Below, in pieces: positions 36,901 through 45,054 of a stretch of 64,000 nt of DNA (its first letter is position 1; each line of letters opens with the position of its first letter). The notes under the pieces are model-generated. The model saw nothing but the letters and a program-made list of their open reading frames with translations, was not told the DNA's origin and searched no databases. A program made the position numbers and the translations under genes. Origin of the DNA: Burkholderia sp. Ac-20365 (GTDB lineage: Bacteria > Pseudomonadota > Gammaproteobacteria > Burkholderiales > Burkholderiaceae); the NCBI RefSeq assembly GCF_017104715.1, contig NZ_JAAGPI010000029.1, positions 1 to 64,000 of the forward strand, read 5' to 3'.

Positions 36901-36935
36901 TTGCCTCTTATCATAAAAACGACCGTTAGAGGCAA
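36901..36935. promoter_or_regulatory. TTGCCTCT...AGAGGCAA operator-like inverted repeat
   Basis: Perfect 8-bp arms separated by 19 bp lie in the AT-rich upstream region of the amino-acid-binding protein gene, enclosing TATCATAAAA, which could be a -10. The remaining 331-bp gap between phnM and this gene shows nothing else definite. Confidence 0.4.
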
Positions 36936-37119
36936 TACTCCTGTGCCATCCGGTGTTTCACTAGCACCGCAAATATTTTGATTTGTTAAGCTTGGCGCGC
37001 GTTGCTGGCTGGGCCAGCCGGCAACCACATAGAGACAAGCCCGGCACAACGGCCGGGCAACGTCGCGCAGCGGCACAACCGCATGCGGGACACTTTGAAC
37101 CACTCCCGGGAGTACATCA

Positions 37120-37902
37120 GTGAAGAAACTGCTTGCGGCTTTGACGGTTGCCCTGCTCGCCACCGTATCGATCGGCGCACACGCCAAAGACTGGAACACC
37201 ATCCGCTTCGGCGTCGACGCCAGCTACCCGCCGTTCGAATCGAAGGGTTCCGACGGCAAGCTGGTCGGCTTTGACATCGACCTTGGTAATGAAATCTGCA
37301 CGCGCCTGAAGGCAAAGTGCGTGTGGGTTGAAAACGATTTCGACGGCATGATCCCGGCTTTGAAGGCCAAGAAGTTCGACGGCGTGCTGTCGTCGATGTC
37401 GATGACGCCGCAACGCGCTGAACAGATCGCTTTCTCGTCGAAGCTGTTCAACACGCCGACGCGCCTCGTCGCGAAGAAGGGTTCGAACATCCTGCCGACG
37501 GCTGAATCGCTGTCGGGCAAGTCGGTCGGCGTCGAGCAAGGCACGATCCAGGAAACGTACGCGAAGACCTACTGGGAACCGAAGGGCGCGAAGGTCGTGC
37601 CTTACCAGAACCAGGACCAGGTCTATGCCGACCTGATCTCGGGCCGTCTGGACGCAGCGCTGCAAGACGCAGTGCAAGCTGACATCGGCTTCCTGAAGAC
37701 GCCGCGCGGCGCTGGCTTCCAGTTCGTCGGCAAGGATCTGGAAGACAAGAAGATCCTCGGCGAAGGCGCTGGCATCGGCATGCGCAAGGAAGACGCAGAC
37801 CTGAAGGCGAAGGTCGACAAGGCAATCGCCGACATCATCAAGGACGGCACCTACAAGAAGATCGAGAAGAAGTATTTCGACTTCGACGTGTACGGCGGCT
37901 AA
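37120..37902 (+). CDS. Lysine/arginine/ornithine (or histidine)-type ABC binding protein
   Basis: A 260-residue periplasmic binding protein with a signal peptide (MKKLLAALTVALLATVSIGAHA) and the ArgT/HisJ pattern: IRFGVDASYPPFESKGSDG, VGFDIDLGNEIC and DFDGMIPALKAKKFD. A disulfide pair (the Cys in NEIC and in KAKC) is as in HisJ/ArgT. The start is GTG with GGGAG 7 nt upstream. No permease or ATPase genes are nearby, so it must use a transporter encoded elsewhere. Confidence 0.88.
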   Translation: MKKLLAALTVALLATVSIGAHAKDWNTIRFGVDASYPPFESKGSDGKLVGFDIDLGNEICTRLKAKCVWVENDFDGMIPALKAKKFDGVLSSMSMTPQRAEQIAFSSKLFNTPTRLVAKKGSNILPTAESLSGKSVGVEQGTIQETYAKTYWEPKGAKVVPYQNQDQVYADLISGRLDAALQDAVQADIGFLKTPRGAGFQFVGKDLEDKKILGEGAGIGMRKEDADLKAKVDKAIADIIKDGTYKKIEKKYFDFDVYGG

Positions 37903-37962
37903 TCCTCACGGCAGCGTATCGCGCGGTTCGCCCGCGTGCTACGCCGCCTGGCTGGACCGGCA

Positions 37963-37992
37963 AACGGGCTCCTCACGGAGCCCGTTTTGTTT
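37963..37992 (+). terminator. Intrinsic terminator after the binding-protein gene
   Basis: AACGGGCTCC-TCAC-GGAGCCCGTT is a 10-bp perfect stem followed by TTGTTTT. It ends the transcript of the binding protein. Confidence 0.85.
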
Positions 37993-38193
37993 TGGCGCCA
38001 TACCGGCCATTGCGCCGAGGCCCGGCGCATGCGCGGCGGCGCAGCGTCGCCCGCGCTGCGCAAATGGGCTAAGATCGAACGATTCAGGGCGGCCGTCCGA
38101 TCCGTTGTACGCGCCACCGTTTTCAGCAGTCAACCCGAAGTCACCTCTGCAACTACAGGGCGCGCGCGCTTTGCCTGCCGCGTCACATCAATC

Positions 38194-39309
38194 ATGCAAA
38201 CCCTCAATCATCCGCTGATTTCCCCGACCCTCGGCACCGCTCGCAGCCTGACGAGCTTCCACTACGGTCCGAGCGGCGGACAGAAGGTCTATATCCAGTC
38301 ATCGCTGCACGCTGACGAGCTGCCCGGCATGCTGGTGTCGTGGGCGCTGCGCCGCAAGCTCGAAGCGCTCGAGGCAGCGGGCAAGCTGCGCGGCGAAGTG
38401 GTGATCGTGCCCGTGGCGAACCCGATCGGCCTGAACCAGCATGTGCTCGGCCTGCTCGCCGGCCGCTTCGAAACCAACACCGCGCAGAACTTCAACCGCA
38501 ATTTCTATAACCTGTTCGACCTGATCGAGCCGGTCATCGAAGGGCGCCTGACGACGAACGCCGACCAGAACCGCACCGTCATCCGTCAGGCGATGCGCGA
38601 AGCACTGGACGCGCAGAAGCCGCGCACCGAAATCGAATCGCAGCGTCTCGCGCTGCAACTGCTGTCGTACGACGCGGACGTCGTGCTCGATCTGCATTGC
38701 GACTGGGAAGCGGCGCTGCATCTGTACACGAACCCGGACCTGTGGCCGGACGTCGAGCCGCTCGCGCGTTATCTGGATTCGAAGGCGTCGCTGCTCGCAG
38801 TGGATTCCGTCGGCAATCCGTTCGACGAGATTCACAGCTTCTGCTGGTCGGAACTGCGCACGCGCGTCGGCGACCGCTTCCCGATTCCGAACGGTTCGAT
38901 CTCGGTGACGGTCGAACTGCGCAGCCAGCGCGACGTGTCGTACGAGTTCGCGGAGCACGACGCGCAAGGCATCATCGAATACCTGACGCATCGCGGCGTG
39001 ATCGCGGGCGAAGCCGCGCCGATGCCGCCGCTCGAATTCGCCGCGACGCCGCTCGCGGGCACCGAGCCTATCGTGACGCCGGTGAGCGGCGTCGTGGTCT
39101 ATCGCGCGGAAGTGGGCAAGTGGATCGATGCCGGCCAGCCGATCGCCGATATCGTCGATCCGTTGACGGATCGCGTGATTACGCTGAACGCCACGGTATC
39201 GGGCGTGTTGTATGCGCGCCATCTGTCGCGCTTCGCGCAGGCAGGTATGGAGATCGTGCGGATCGCGGGCGCGAAGGCGTTCCGCACGGGGCAATTGCTG
39301 TCGGCCTGA
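38194..39309 (+). CDS. Succinylglutamate desuccinylase/aspartoacylase-family protein
   Basis: A 371-residue M14-superfamily protein from ATG 38194. The zinc ligands are the His and Glu of SLHADELPG and the later His in VLDLHCDWEAALH. The C-terminal ~80 residues form a small beta domain (TPVSGVVVYRAEVGKWIDAGQPIADI) resembling a lipoyl-like barrel, as in many AstE-like predicted deacylases. It follows the ArgT-like gene in the same direction but is separated by a terminator. The likely reaction is deacylation of an N-acyl amino acid; the exact substrate is unknown. Confidence 0.85.
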   Translation: MQTLNHPLISPTLGTARSLTSFHYGPSGGQKVYIQSSLHADELPGMLVSWALRRKLEALEAAGKLRGEVVIVPVANPIGLNQHVLGLLAGRFETNTAQNFNRNFYNLFDLIEPVIEGRLTTNADQNRTVIRQAMREALDAQKPRTEIESQRLALQLLSYDADVVLDLHCDWEAALHLYTNPDLWPDVEPLARYLDSKASLLAVDSVGNPFDEIHSFCWSELRTRVGDRFPIPNGSISVTVELRSQRDVSYEFAEHDAQGIIEYLTHRGVIAGEAAPMPPLEFAATPLAGTEPIVTPVSGVVVYRAEVGKWIDAGQPIADIVDPLTDRVITLNATVSGVLYARHLSRFAQAGMEIVRIAGAKAFRTGQLLSA

Positions 39310-39358
39310 TGTCGCTTTCGGCGCGTCTTACGCGCGGCGGCTCTGAATGAAATATGAA

Positions 39359-39388
39359 ATCGCCCGCCCTATGCGGGCGATTTTTTTT
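39359..39388 (+). terminator. Intrinsic terminator after the M14 deacylase
   Basis: ATCGCCCGC-CCTAT-GCGGGCGAT followed by eight T. The rest of the gap to the porin (39389-39643) is AT-rich and presumably holds the porin promoter. Confidence 0.9.
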
Positions 39389-39643
39389 GGTTGCGGGAAC
39401 AAACATCGGCGGTTGTTTCTTCGCTCCGGCTAAACAGGAACCGCGCCAGGATATGAAGCATATGCACACATTTGCGTGCAAGCCTTTTGCGCGCGAATCA
39501 AACGGTGTCGCATTTGTACTACATATTCACTAAAAATAATTCCTGTCATATTCCTTTCCTTTCTCCCCGTTACATTTGCGCCCGTCGCGCGACCAGCCAG
39601 AGAGCCAGGCTCGCGATCGCCATTTTTCAATCCGGAGAAAGCT

Positions 39644-40816
39644 TTGAACAAGAAAGTACTGACCACCGCTCTACTCGCCTCGGCATTTGCAGGTACCGCA
39701 CACGCACAAAGCAGCGTCACGCTGTACGGCATCATCGATGCTGGTATCAGCTACGTGAACCATTCGAAGAACGCGACCAACGGCAGCTCCAAGCTGTTCA
39801 AGTATGACGACGGCGTGGCGCAAGGCAGCCGTTGGGGCATGCGCGGCACAGAAGACCTGGGCGGCGGCCTGAAGGCTCTGTTCGTGCTCGAAAGCGGCTT
39901 CAACAGCGGCAACGGCACGTCGGGTCAAGGCGGCGCGCTGTTCGGCCGTCAGGCGTTCGTGGGTCTGTCGAAGGACGGCATCGGCTCGCTGACGTTCGGC
40001 CGTCAATACGCATTCACGACCGACTACCTGGGCAGCAACTATTCGACGGGTGGCCTGACGGTCGCCGGTAACTACGCTTACCACATCAACGACGTCGACC
40101 AGCTCACGTCGAGCCGTATCAACAACTCGGTCAAGTTCAGCAGCGCGAACTTCTCGGGCCTGACGTTCGGCGCGATGTACGGCTTCTCGAACCAGGCAGG
40201 CGCATTCGGCGGCGCACCGACCGTGGGCACGACGACGGGCTCGTCGCGCGCTTACAGCTTCGGCGTGAACTACGCGAACGGCCCGATCGGCCTGGGCGCA
40301 GCGTACACGGACATCCGCTTCCCGGCCCTCGCAACGCCGGCATTCTCGACGTCGATCGCCAACGTGACGACGAGCGCCACGACCACGACCGTACGCGACC
40401 TGCGCGCGTTCGGCCTGGGCGGCCGTTACATCATCGGACCGGCAACGCTCTACGCGCTGTGGACGAACACGCACCTCGAGCCGATCACGGGTGCATCGAC
40501 GACGTTCAACAACTTCGAAGGCGGCGCCAAGTACGCGTTCACGCCGGCTCTGACGACGGGCCTCGGCTACACGTACTCGCGTCTGACGGGCGCGACGACG
40601 GGCCACTTCAACCAGGTGGACGCAAGCGTCGACTACGCGCTGTCGAAGCGTACCGATGTCTACGGTCTGGTGATCTATCAGGACGCGTCGGGCAAGACGG
40701 CTTCGGGCCAGCCGATCCAGGCTCAGATCGGTTCGTCGACGTCGTACTTCAGCACGTCGGGCAACGGTTCGCAAAACCAGCTGGCGTTCCGCGTCGGTAT
40801 GCGCCACAAGTTCTAA
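39644..40816 (+). CDS. Gram-negative porin (Omp32/OpcP-like trimeric porin)
   Basis: A 390-residue outer-membrane porin starting at a TTG codon (GGAGA 5 nt upstream), giving MNKKVLTTALLASAFAGTAHA as the signal peptide before QSSVTLYGIID. The mature protein has alternating beta-strands, the RWGMRGTEDLGGGL and FGRQAFVGLS motifs of the Burkholderia porin_4 family and the terminal Phe of HKF needed for Bam assembly. It uses highly biased codons, a sign of strong expression. It is a monocistronic gene between two terminators. Confidence 0.93.
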   Translation: MNKKVLTTALLASAFAGTAHAQSSVTLYGIIDAGISYVNHSKNATNGSSKLFKYDDGVAQGSRWGMRGTEDLGGGLKALFVLESGFNSGNGTSGQGGALFGRQAFVGLSKDGIGSLTFGRQYAFTTDYLGSNYSTGGLTVAGNYAYHINDVDQLTSSRINNSVKFSSANFSGLTFGAMYGFSNQAGAFGGAPTVGTTTGSSRAYSFGVNYANGPIGLGAAYTDIRFPALATPAFSTSIANVTTSATTTTVRDLRAFGLGGRYIIGPATLYALWTNTHLEPITGASTTFNNFEGGAKYAFTPALTTGLGYTYSRLTGATTGHFNQVDASVDYALSKRTDVYGLVIYQDASGKTASGQPIQAQIGSSTSYFSTSGNGSQNQLAFRVGMRHKF

Positions 40817-40872
40817 GCTGTGTCGTGAAGCGAGGCGCTTTCGGTCGCTTCGTCAGCCCGCAGATGGACGGA

Positions 40873-40898
40873 AAACGCCCCGCTTGCGGGGCGTTTTT
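40873..40898 (+). terminator. Intrinsic terminator after the porin
   Basis: AACGCCCCGC-TT-GCGGGGCGTT followed by TTTGTT, 57 bp after the porin stop. Confidence 0.9.
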
Positions 40899-40933
40899 GT
40901 TGATGCGCTCGAATAAGGTCGGATCTCAGGCCA

Positions 40934-41158
40934 TTAATCCGGCGACACCCATATCCGCACTTCCCCGTTCGCCGTCGGCATCGTGAATTCGCTCGTACGG
41001 CCTGCGCGCACGTCGAACAGCAGGCGCTCCAGCCGCTCGAGCCGGGCGGCCTTCTCGCCGCTGCTCATGATTGCGTCGTCGGGATTTTGCAGCAGCGCCT
41101 GGCGCGCGCTCATGATGCGCGCGACTGCGCTCGATTGCGATGTGAAAACCTCTTCCAT
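40934..41158 (-). CDS. Small conserved-type hypothetical protein
   Basis: A 74-residue protein from ATG 41158, preceded by GGAAGG (10 nt) on the minus strand; a longer form from 41200 has no ribosome site. The middle is an amphipathic helix (GEKAARLERLERLLFDVRAG) followed by a short strand region ending GEVRIWVSPD. I do not recognise a family. It reads toward the porin terminator. Confidence 0.5.
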   Translation of the reverse strand: MEEVFTSQSSAVARIMSARQALLQNPDDAIMSSGEKAARLERLERLLFDVRAGRTSEFTMPTANGEVRIWVSPD

Positions 41159-41228
41159 GTCGGCACTTCCTTCCGGACGCGGCCACATGGAAAGCTTCAT
41201 TTCTCATGCCGCGCCAGCTACGTTCATC

Positions 41229-41340
41229 AAAAAGCTGCGCCCGTATGAAGCGGGCGCAGAATTGATTCTATGAGCTGACGCAAATTCTTGCCGTGACGCT
41301 GACATGGAGCCAAGCTCCGCCGTCACGGAAAATGAATCAA
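41229..41340 (-). ncRNA. Candidate small RNA with own promoter and terminator
   Basis: On the minus strand a perfect TATAAT (41352-41347) is followed 7 nt later by a ~112-nt segment. It starts TTGATTC and closes on itself: TTGATTC/GAATCAA (41334-41340 with 41262-41268), then CCGTGACG/CGTCACGG with nested GGAGC/GCTCC, then a 9-bp hairpin CTGCGCCCG/CGGGCGCAG and CTTTTT. The -35 region is weak (TAGTTA). No coding frame is apparent. The arrangement of promoter, folded body and rho-independent end fits a free-standing sRNA. Confidence 0.5.
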
Positions 41341-41472
41341 TGTTTGATTATAATAAACATAAAAAACATTAACTATCGCAAATGAACCGGCAGTCCTACT
41401 CTTGAACTCATCCCACCGCACCGGGGCGCAAACGCCGGTACGAAAAGCCGGGACGAGCTACAGGAGTTGATC

Positions 41473-41724
41473 ATGAACACTGCCGGCAGATCGCTGCACT
41501 CTCTGGTCGAAAAGTGGCTGGCTCCCGGTCCGCAAGGGCAGATTCGCGTCGTGCGGTTCGGTCATCGGCGCAGGGACGGCACGCGCTACGCGCAGGTCGA
41601 GGCATCGACGACATGCGGCGCACGGGCGATCTTCTTCTTCCGCCATCACGACGGCGCATGGTGCGTCTTTCCGCCGCTGATCAGCGGGCCGTCGATGTCA
41701 ACGCATCTGGGCGTGTATAGCTAG
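41473..41724 (+). CDS. Small hypothetical protein
   Basis: An 83-residue protein with AGGAG 6 nt before ATG 41473. A TATAAT at 41349 may be its promoter, giving a ~110-nt leader that runs antisense to the sRNA promoter region. Basic residues are frequent (FGHRRRDGTRY) and a CGARAIFFFRHHDGAWCVFPP segment looks like paired beta strands. I recognise no family. Confidence 0.55.
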   Translation: MNTAGRSLHSLVEKWLAPGPQGQIRVVRFGHRRRDGTRYAQVEASTTCGARAIFFFRHHDGAWCVFPPLISGPSMSTHLGVYS

Positions 41725-41752
41725 CCCCGCCGCACGACCCTGCGCCTGATAC

Positions 41753-42718
41753 TCAGTTCCCCGACACCAGTTCGGCGAACTTGCGCACATCCACATTGCC
41801 GCCGCTGATCAGCACGCCGATGCGCTTGCCCTTCAGCTTGTCCTTCATCTGGCGTGCGGCCGCGAAGCTCAAACAACCCGTCGGCTCCACGAAGATCTTC
41901 ATCCGCGCCGCGAAAAAGCGCATGCAGTCGATCAGTTCCGCGTCGCTCGCCGTGACGACATCGGTGACATCGCGCTGGATGATCGGGAACGTGTACTGGC
42001 CGAGATGCTGTGTTTGCGCGCCGTCGGCGATGGTCTTGGGCGTCTCGATATGAACGATCTTTCCTGAGCGGAAAGATTGCTGGCCATCGTTGCCGGCTTC
42101 CGGTTCGACCGCGTACACCGCGCAATCGGGCGACAGCGCGCGCGCTGTCAGCGCCGAACCCGACGTCAGTCCGCCGCCGCCGAGCGGCACGAAAAACGCG
42201 TCGAGCGGCCCCACTTCCTCGAACAGTTCTTTCGCGGCCGTGCCCTGCCCCGCGATCACATCGGGGTGATCGTACGGCGGAATCAGCGTCAGGCCGTGCT
42301 TTTGCGCGAGGTCTCGGCCGATCTGCTCGCGATCTTCCTTGTAACGGTCATAAATGACGACATTGCCGCCGTAGCCCTTGGTCGCTTCGACCTTCATTTG
42401 CGGCGCATCGTGCGGCATGACGATCGTCGCGGGCATGCCGAGCAGACGCGCGGACAGCGCCACGGCCTGCGCATGATTACCCGACGAAAACGCGACTACG
42501 CCGCGGCGGCGCTGTTCGTCGTCGAACTTCGACAGCGCATTGAACGCGCCGCGAAACTTGAACGCGCCCATGCGCTGCAGGTTTTCGCACTTGAAGAACA
42601 CTTCGGCGCCGAACATCTCGTTAACGGTGCGCGAAGTCATGACGGGCGTACGGTGCGCGACGCCTTCGAGCCGCTTCGAAGCAGCGACGACGTCGTCATA
42701 GGTAGGCAAAGAGAGCAT
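41753..42718 (-). CDS. Threo-3-hydroxyaspartate ammonia-lyase/dehydratase-like PLP enzyme
   Basis: A 321-residue fold-type II PLP enzyme. Lys54 in GAFKFRGA is the Schiff-base residue and PLGGGGLTSG the phosphate-binding loop; SSGNHAQA binds the substrate carboxylate. The length without a regulatory ACT domain and the start LPTYDDVVAASKRL fit serine racemase-like threo-3-hydroxyaspartate dehydratases and BhcB rather than biosynthetic IlvA. The neighbouring DSD1-type and reductase genes support a hydroxyaspartate role: hydroxyaspartate to iminosuccinate/oxaloacetate. Serine/threonine dehydratase is the alternative. Confidence 0.75.
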   Translation of the reverse strand: MLSLPTYDDVVAASKRLEGVAHRTPVMTSRTVNEMFGAEVFFKCENLQRMGAFKFRGAFNALSKFDDEQRRRGVVAFSSGNHAQAVALSARLLGMPATIVMPHDAPQMKVEATKGYGGNVVIYDRYKEDREQIGRDLAQKHGLTLIPPYDHPDVIAGQGTAAKELFEEVGPLDAFFVPLGGGGLTSGSALTARALSPDCAVYAVEPEAGNDGQQSFRSGKIVHIETPKTIADGAQTQHLGQYTFPIIQRDVTDVVTASDAELIDCMRFFAARMKIFVEPTGCLSFAAARQMKDKLKGKRIGVLISGGNVDVRKFAELVSGN

Positions 42719-42840
42719 GGTTGGGCAGAGATCGTGGTGTTGATGAATGCGGGCAGCGCCGCGCTGGCTTGCGAAGGAACTTGCGATGCGCAAGCCGGAG
42801 CGGCGCGCAATCACGCCGCCGGATGGTTTGAATTGTGATT

Positions 42841-42853
42841 AGACATATTGTCT
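42841..42853. promoter_or_regulatory. AGACA-n3-TGTCT operator-like palindrome
   Basis: Perfect 5-bp arms around TAT in the AT-rich 173-bp region upstream of the hydroxyaspartate dehydratase-like gene and downstream of the LysR gene. It is a likely operator or LysR contact for the dehydratase. Confidence 0.4.
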
Positions 42854-42891
42854 ATGTCAATACATTTTGTAAATTAACGTGCCGCACAGTG

Positions 42892-43812
42892 CTATCGGCG
42901 CCATGGCGGCGGGTCCATCGCGGCCCGTGCCGCATCGAGGAAAAGCCGCACGCGCGCGGGCACGCCCTTTCGCGTCGGCACGAGCGCGACGATGGGCGCG
43001 GGCGCGAGCCGCCACTGCGGCAGCAGGCGCCTGAGCTTTCCGCTTGCGATCAACGCACCCGCGTCCCATTCGGAGCGCACCATGATGCCGAGTCCGCGCA
43101 TCGCCCAGTCGCCGATTACACCGCCATCGTTCGAAGACAGCGCACCTGTCACGCGAACCGTGACCGCCTTGCCCTCTTTCGCTTTCCGGCCCGACTCGGG
43201 CTCGAAGCGCCAGCGCGACACGTCTTCGTCGTTTTCGCGCAGACAGAGGCAAGGCAGATGCGCGAGCGCGGAAGGATGATCGAGCGCCGGAAGACTCGCC
43301 GCGAATCGAGGGCTGGCGCACAGGAACCGCTCGTTCGGTGCGAGCACGTGCGCAACCCACGACGAATCTTTCATCTCGCCGATATGGATCACGACGTCCG
43401 CGCCTGCGCTATCGGCAAGCGGGTTATCAGAGAGGTTCAGGCTGGCCGTCACGTTCGGATACGCCAGATGAAAGTCCCTGAGAACCGGCGCAATGTGAAC
43501 GCGCCCGAATCCCAGCGGCGCGACGATACGCAAGCTGCCCGATACAGCCTGATGCTCGGCTGCGATCCGCTCGGGCAGCGTTTCAAGGCGTTCGAGCAGA
43601 TCGATCGCTTCGTGCATCAGCCGCGTGCCCTCTTCCGTCAGCGAGATGCCGCGCGCCTCGCGCACCGCGAGATGCACGCCCAGCCTCTCTTCGAGCTTTT
43701 GCAGCCGCACGGTGAGCGCGGGCGGCGTAACGTCGAGCAGCCGCGCGGCGCCCGCAAGCGAATGCGTTGTGCCGAGCGCGCGGAACATGCGCATATCGTC
43801 GAGATCGACCAT
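42892..43812 (-). CDS. LysR-family transcriptional regulator
   Basis: A 306-residue LTTR: N-terminal winged HTH (~1-60, LAGAARLLDVTPPALTVRLQKLEERLG) and a LysR substrate domain (~90-295). It is divergent from the DSD1-family gene with a 98-bp shared region and lies head-to-tail with the dehydratase-like gene. In Delftia a LysR gene (dthR) accompanies D-threo-3-hydroxyaspartate dehydratase, as I recall, so control of hydroxyaspartate use is a reasonable inference. Confidence 0.85.
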   Translation of the reverse strand: MVDLDDMRMFRALGTTHSLAGAARLLDVTPPALTVRLQKLEERLGVHLAVREARGISLTEEGTRLMHEAIDLLERLETLPERIAAEHQAVSGSLRIVAPLGFGRVHIAPVLRDFHLAYPNVTASLNLSDNPLADSAGADVVIHIGEMKDSSWVAHVLAPNERFLCASPRFAASLPALDHPSALAHLPCLCLRENDEDVSRWRFEPESGRKAKEGKAVTVRVTGALSSNDGGVIGDWAMRGLGIMVRSEWDAGALIASGKLRRLLPQWRLAPAPIVALVPTRKGVPARVRLFLDAARAAMDPPPWRR

Positions 43813-43910
43813 TAAATTGAATTAAACGAAAGATTGATGAGCGATTAACCACACTATAGCCAAAAGGTCCTACAGTGGACGCGAACCTTCTTTGCATCTG
43901 GGACACCGCC

Positions 43911-45041
43911 GTGAATCTTCCCTCGCTCAACACGCCTGCCGCCATCGTCGATTGCAACGTCATGATGCGCAATATCCAGCGCATGCAGACGCGCATGAAC
44001 ACGCTTGGCGTGACATTCCGTCCGCATGTGAAGACAACCAAATGCGAGCCGGTGGTGCGCGCGCAACTTGCGGCCGGTGCGCAAGGCATCACCGTTTCGA
44101 CGCTGAAGGAAGCGGAGCAGTTCTTCGCAGCGGGGATCGACGATATCGTCTATGCAGTGGCCATGGCGCCCGGCAAGCTGGAACAGGCGATGCAACTGCG
44201 CCAGCGCGGCTGCAATCTGAAAATCATCACGGACAGTGTCCATTCGGCGGAAGCCATCGTCGCATTCGGGCTCGCTCACAACGAGACTTTCGAGGTGTGG
44301 ATCGAAATCGATGTGGATGGCCATCGCTCCGGTGTCGCGCCTGACGACGACCTGCTGCTCCTGGTAGGCCGCACGCTGCACGACGGCAAGATGAAGCTGG
44401 GCGGCGTGCTCGCGCACGCGGGTTCGAGCTACGACTACAACACGACGGCAGATCTGGAGCGCATCGCTGAACAGGAACGCGCCGGTTGCGTGCGTGCGGC
44501 TCAACGGCTGCGCGCAGCGGGCTTGCCGTGCGACACGGTCAGCATCGGCTCGACGCCAACCGCGCTTGCCGCGCAGCATCTGGAAGGCGTGACGGAGGTT
44601 CGCGCGGGTGTCTATGTGTTCTTCGATCTCGTGATGCACAACGTCGGCGTGTGTGCCGTCGACGAGATTGCGCTTAGCGTGCTAACCACGGTGATCGGTC
44701 ATCAGGAAAGCAAGGGCTGGGCGATTGTCGACGCGGGCTGGATGGCGATGAGCCGCGACCGCGGCACGCAACGCCAGCAGCAGGACTTCGGCTATGGGCT
44801 GGTTTGCACGGAAGACGGCGTGCCCATCGAAGGCTTCGTGATGAGCGCTGCGAATCAGGAGCACGGCATCGTCTCGCAAACAGGTTCGACTGACACGACG
44901 ATTGCAGAGCGTTTCCCGGTTGGCACGCGGCTGCGCATCCTGCCGAATCACGCTTGTGCAACAGGCGCGCAGCATCCTGAATATCACGCGCTCTCGAACG
45001 ATGGCGCGGTCGAAACGTGGCCGAGGTTCTACGGCTGGTGA
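43911..45041 (+). CDS. DSD1-family enzyme: D-3-hydroxyaspartate aldolase or dehydratase
   Basis: A 376-residue fold-type III (alanine-racemase-like) PLP enzyme. With the GTG start at 43911 the PLP lysine is Lys41 in RPHVKTTKC and the metal-binding His and Cys are H347 and C349 in NHACAT, as in D-serine/D-threo-3-hydroxyaspartate dehydratases. The same family includes D-3-hydroxyaspartate aldolase (BhcC of the beta-hydroxyaspartate cycle), which joins glycine and glyoxylate. Sequence alone does not separate these reactions. A GTG at 43875 would add 12 residues. Confidence 0.78.
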   Translation: MNLPSLNTPAAIVDCNVMMRNIQRMQTRMNTLGVTFRPHVKTTKCEPVVRAQLAAGAQGITVSTLKEAEQFFAAGIDDIVYAVAMAPGKLEQAMQLRQRGCNLKIITDSVHSAEAIVAFGLAHNETFEVWIEIDVDGHRSGVAPDDDLLLLVGRTLHDGKMKLGGVLAHAGSSYDYNTTADLERIAEQERAGCVRAAQRLRAAGLPCDTVSIGSTPTALAAQHLEGVTEVRAGVYVFFDLVMHNVGVCAVDEIALSVLTTVIGHQESKGWAIVDAGWMAMSRDRGTQRQQQDFGYGLVCTEDGVPIEGFVMSAANQEHGIVSQTGSTDTTIAERFPVGTRLRILPNHACATGAQHPEYHALSNDGAVETWPRFYGW

Positions 45042-45054
45042 GCGCAAACGCGCG

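Noticed and set aside
40926..41207. Alternative 93-codon frame at the small gene after the porin
   Set aside because: Rich in Arg/His/Ala with no ribosome site; the frame ending at 40934 has a good site and a plausible helical protein.
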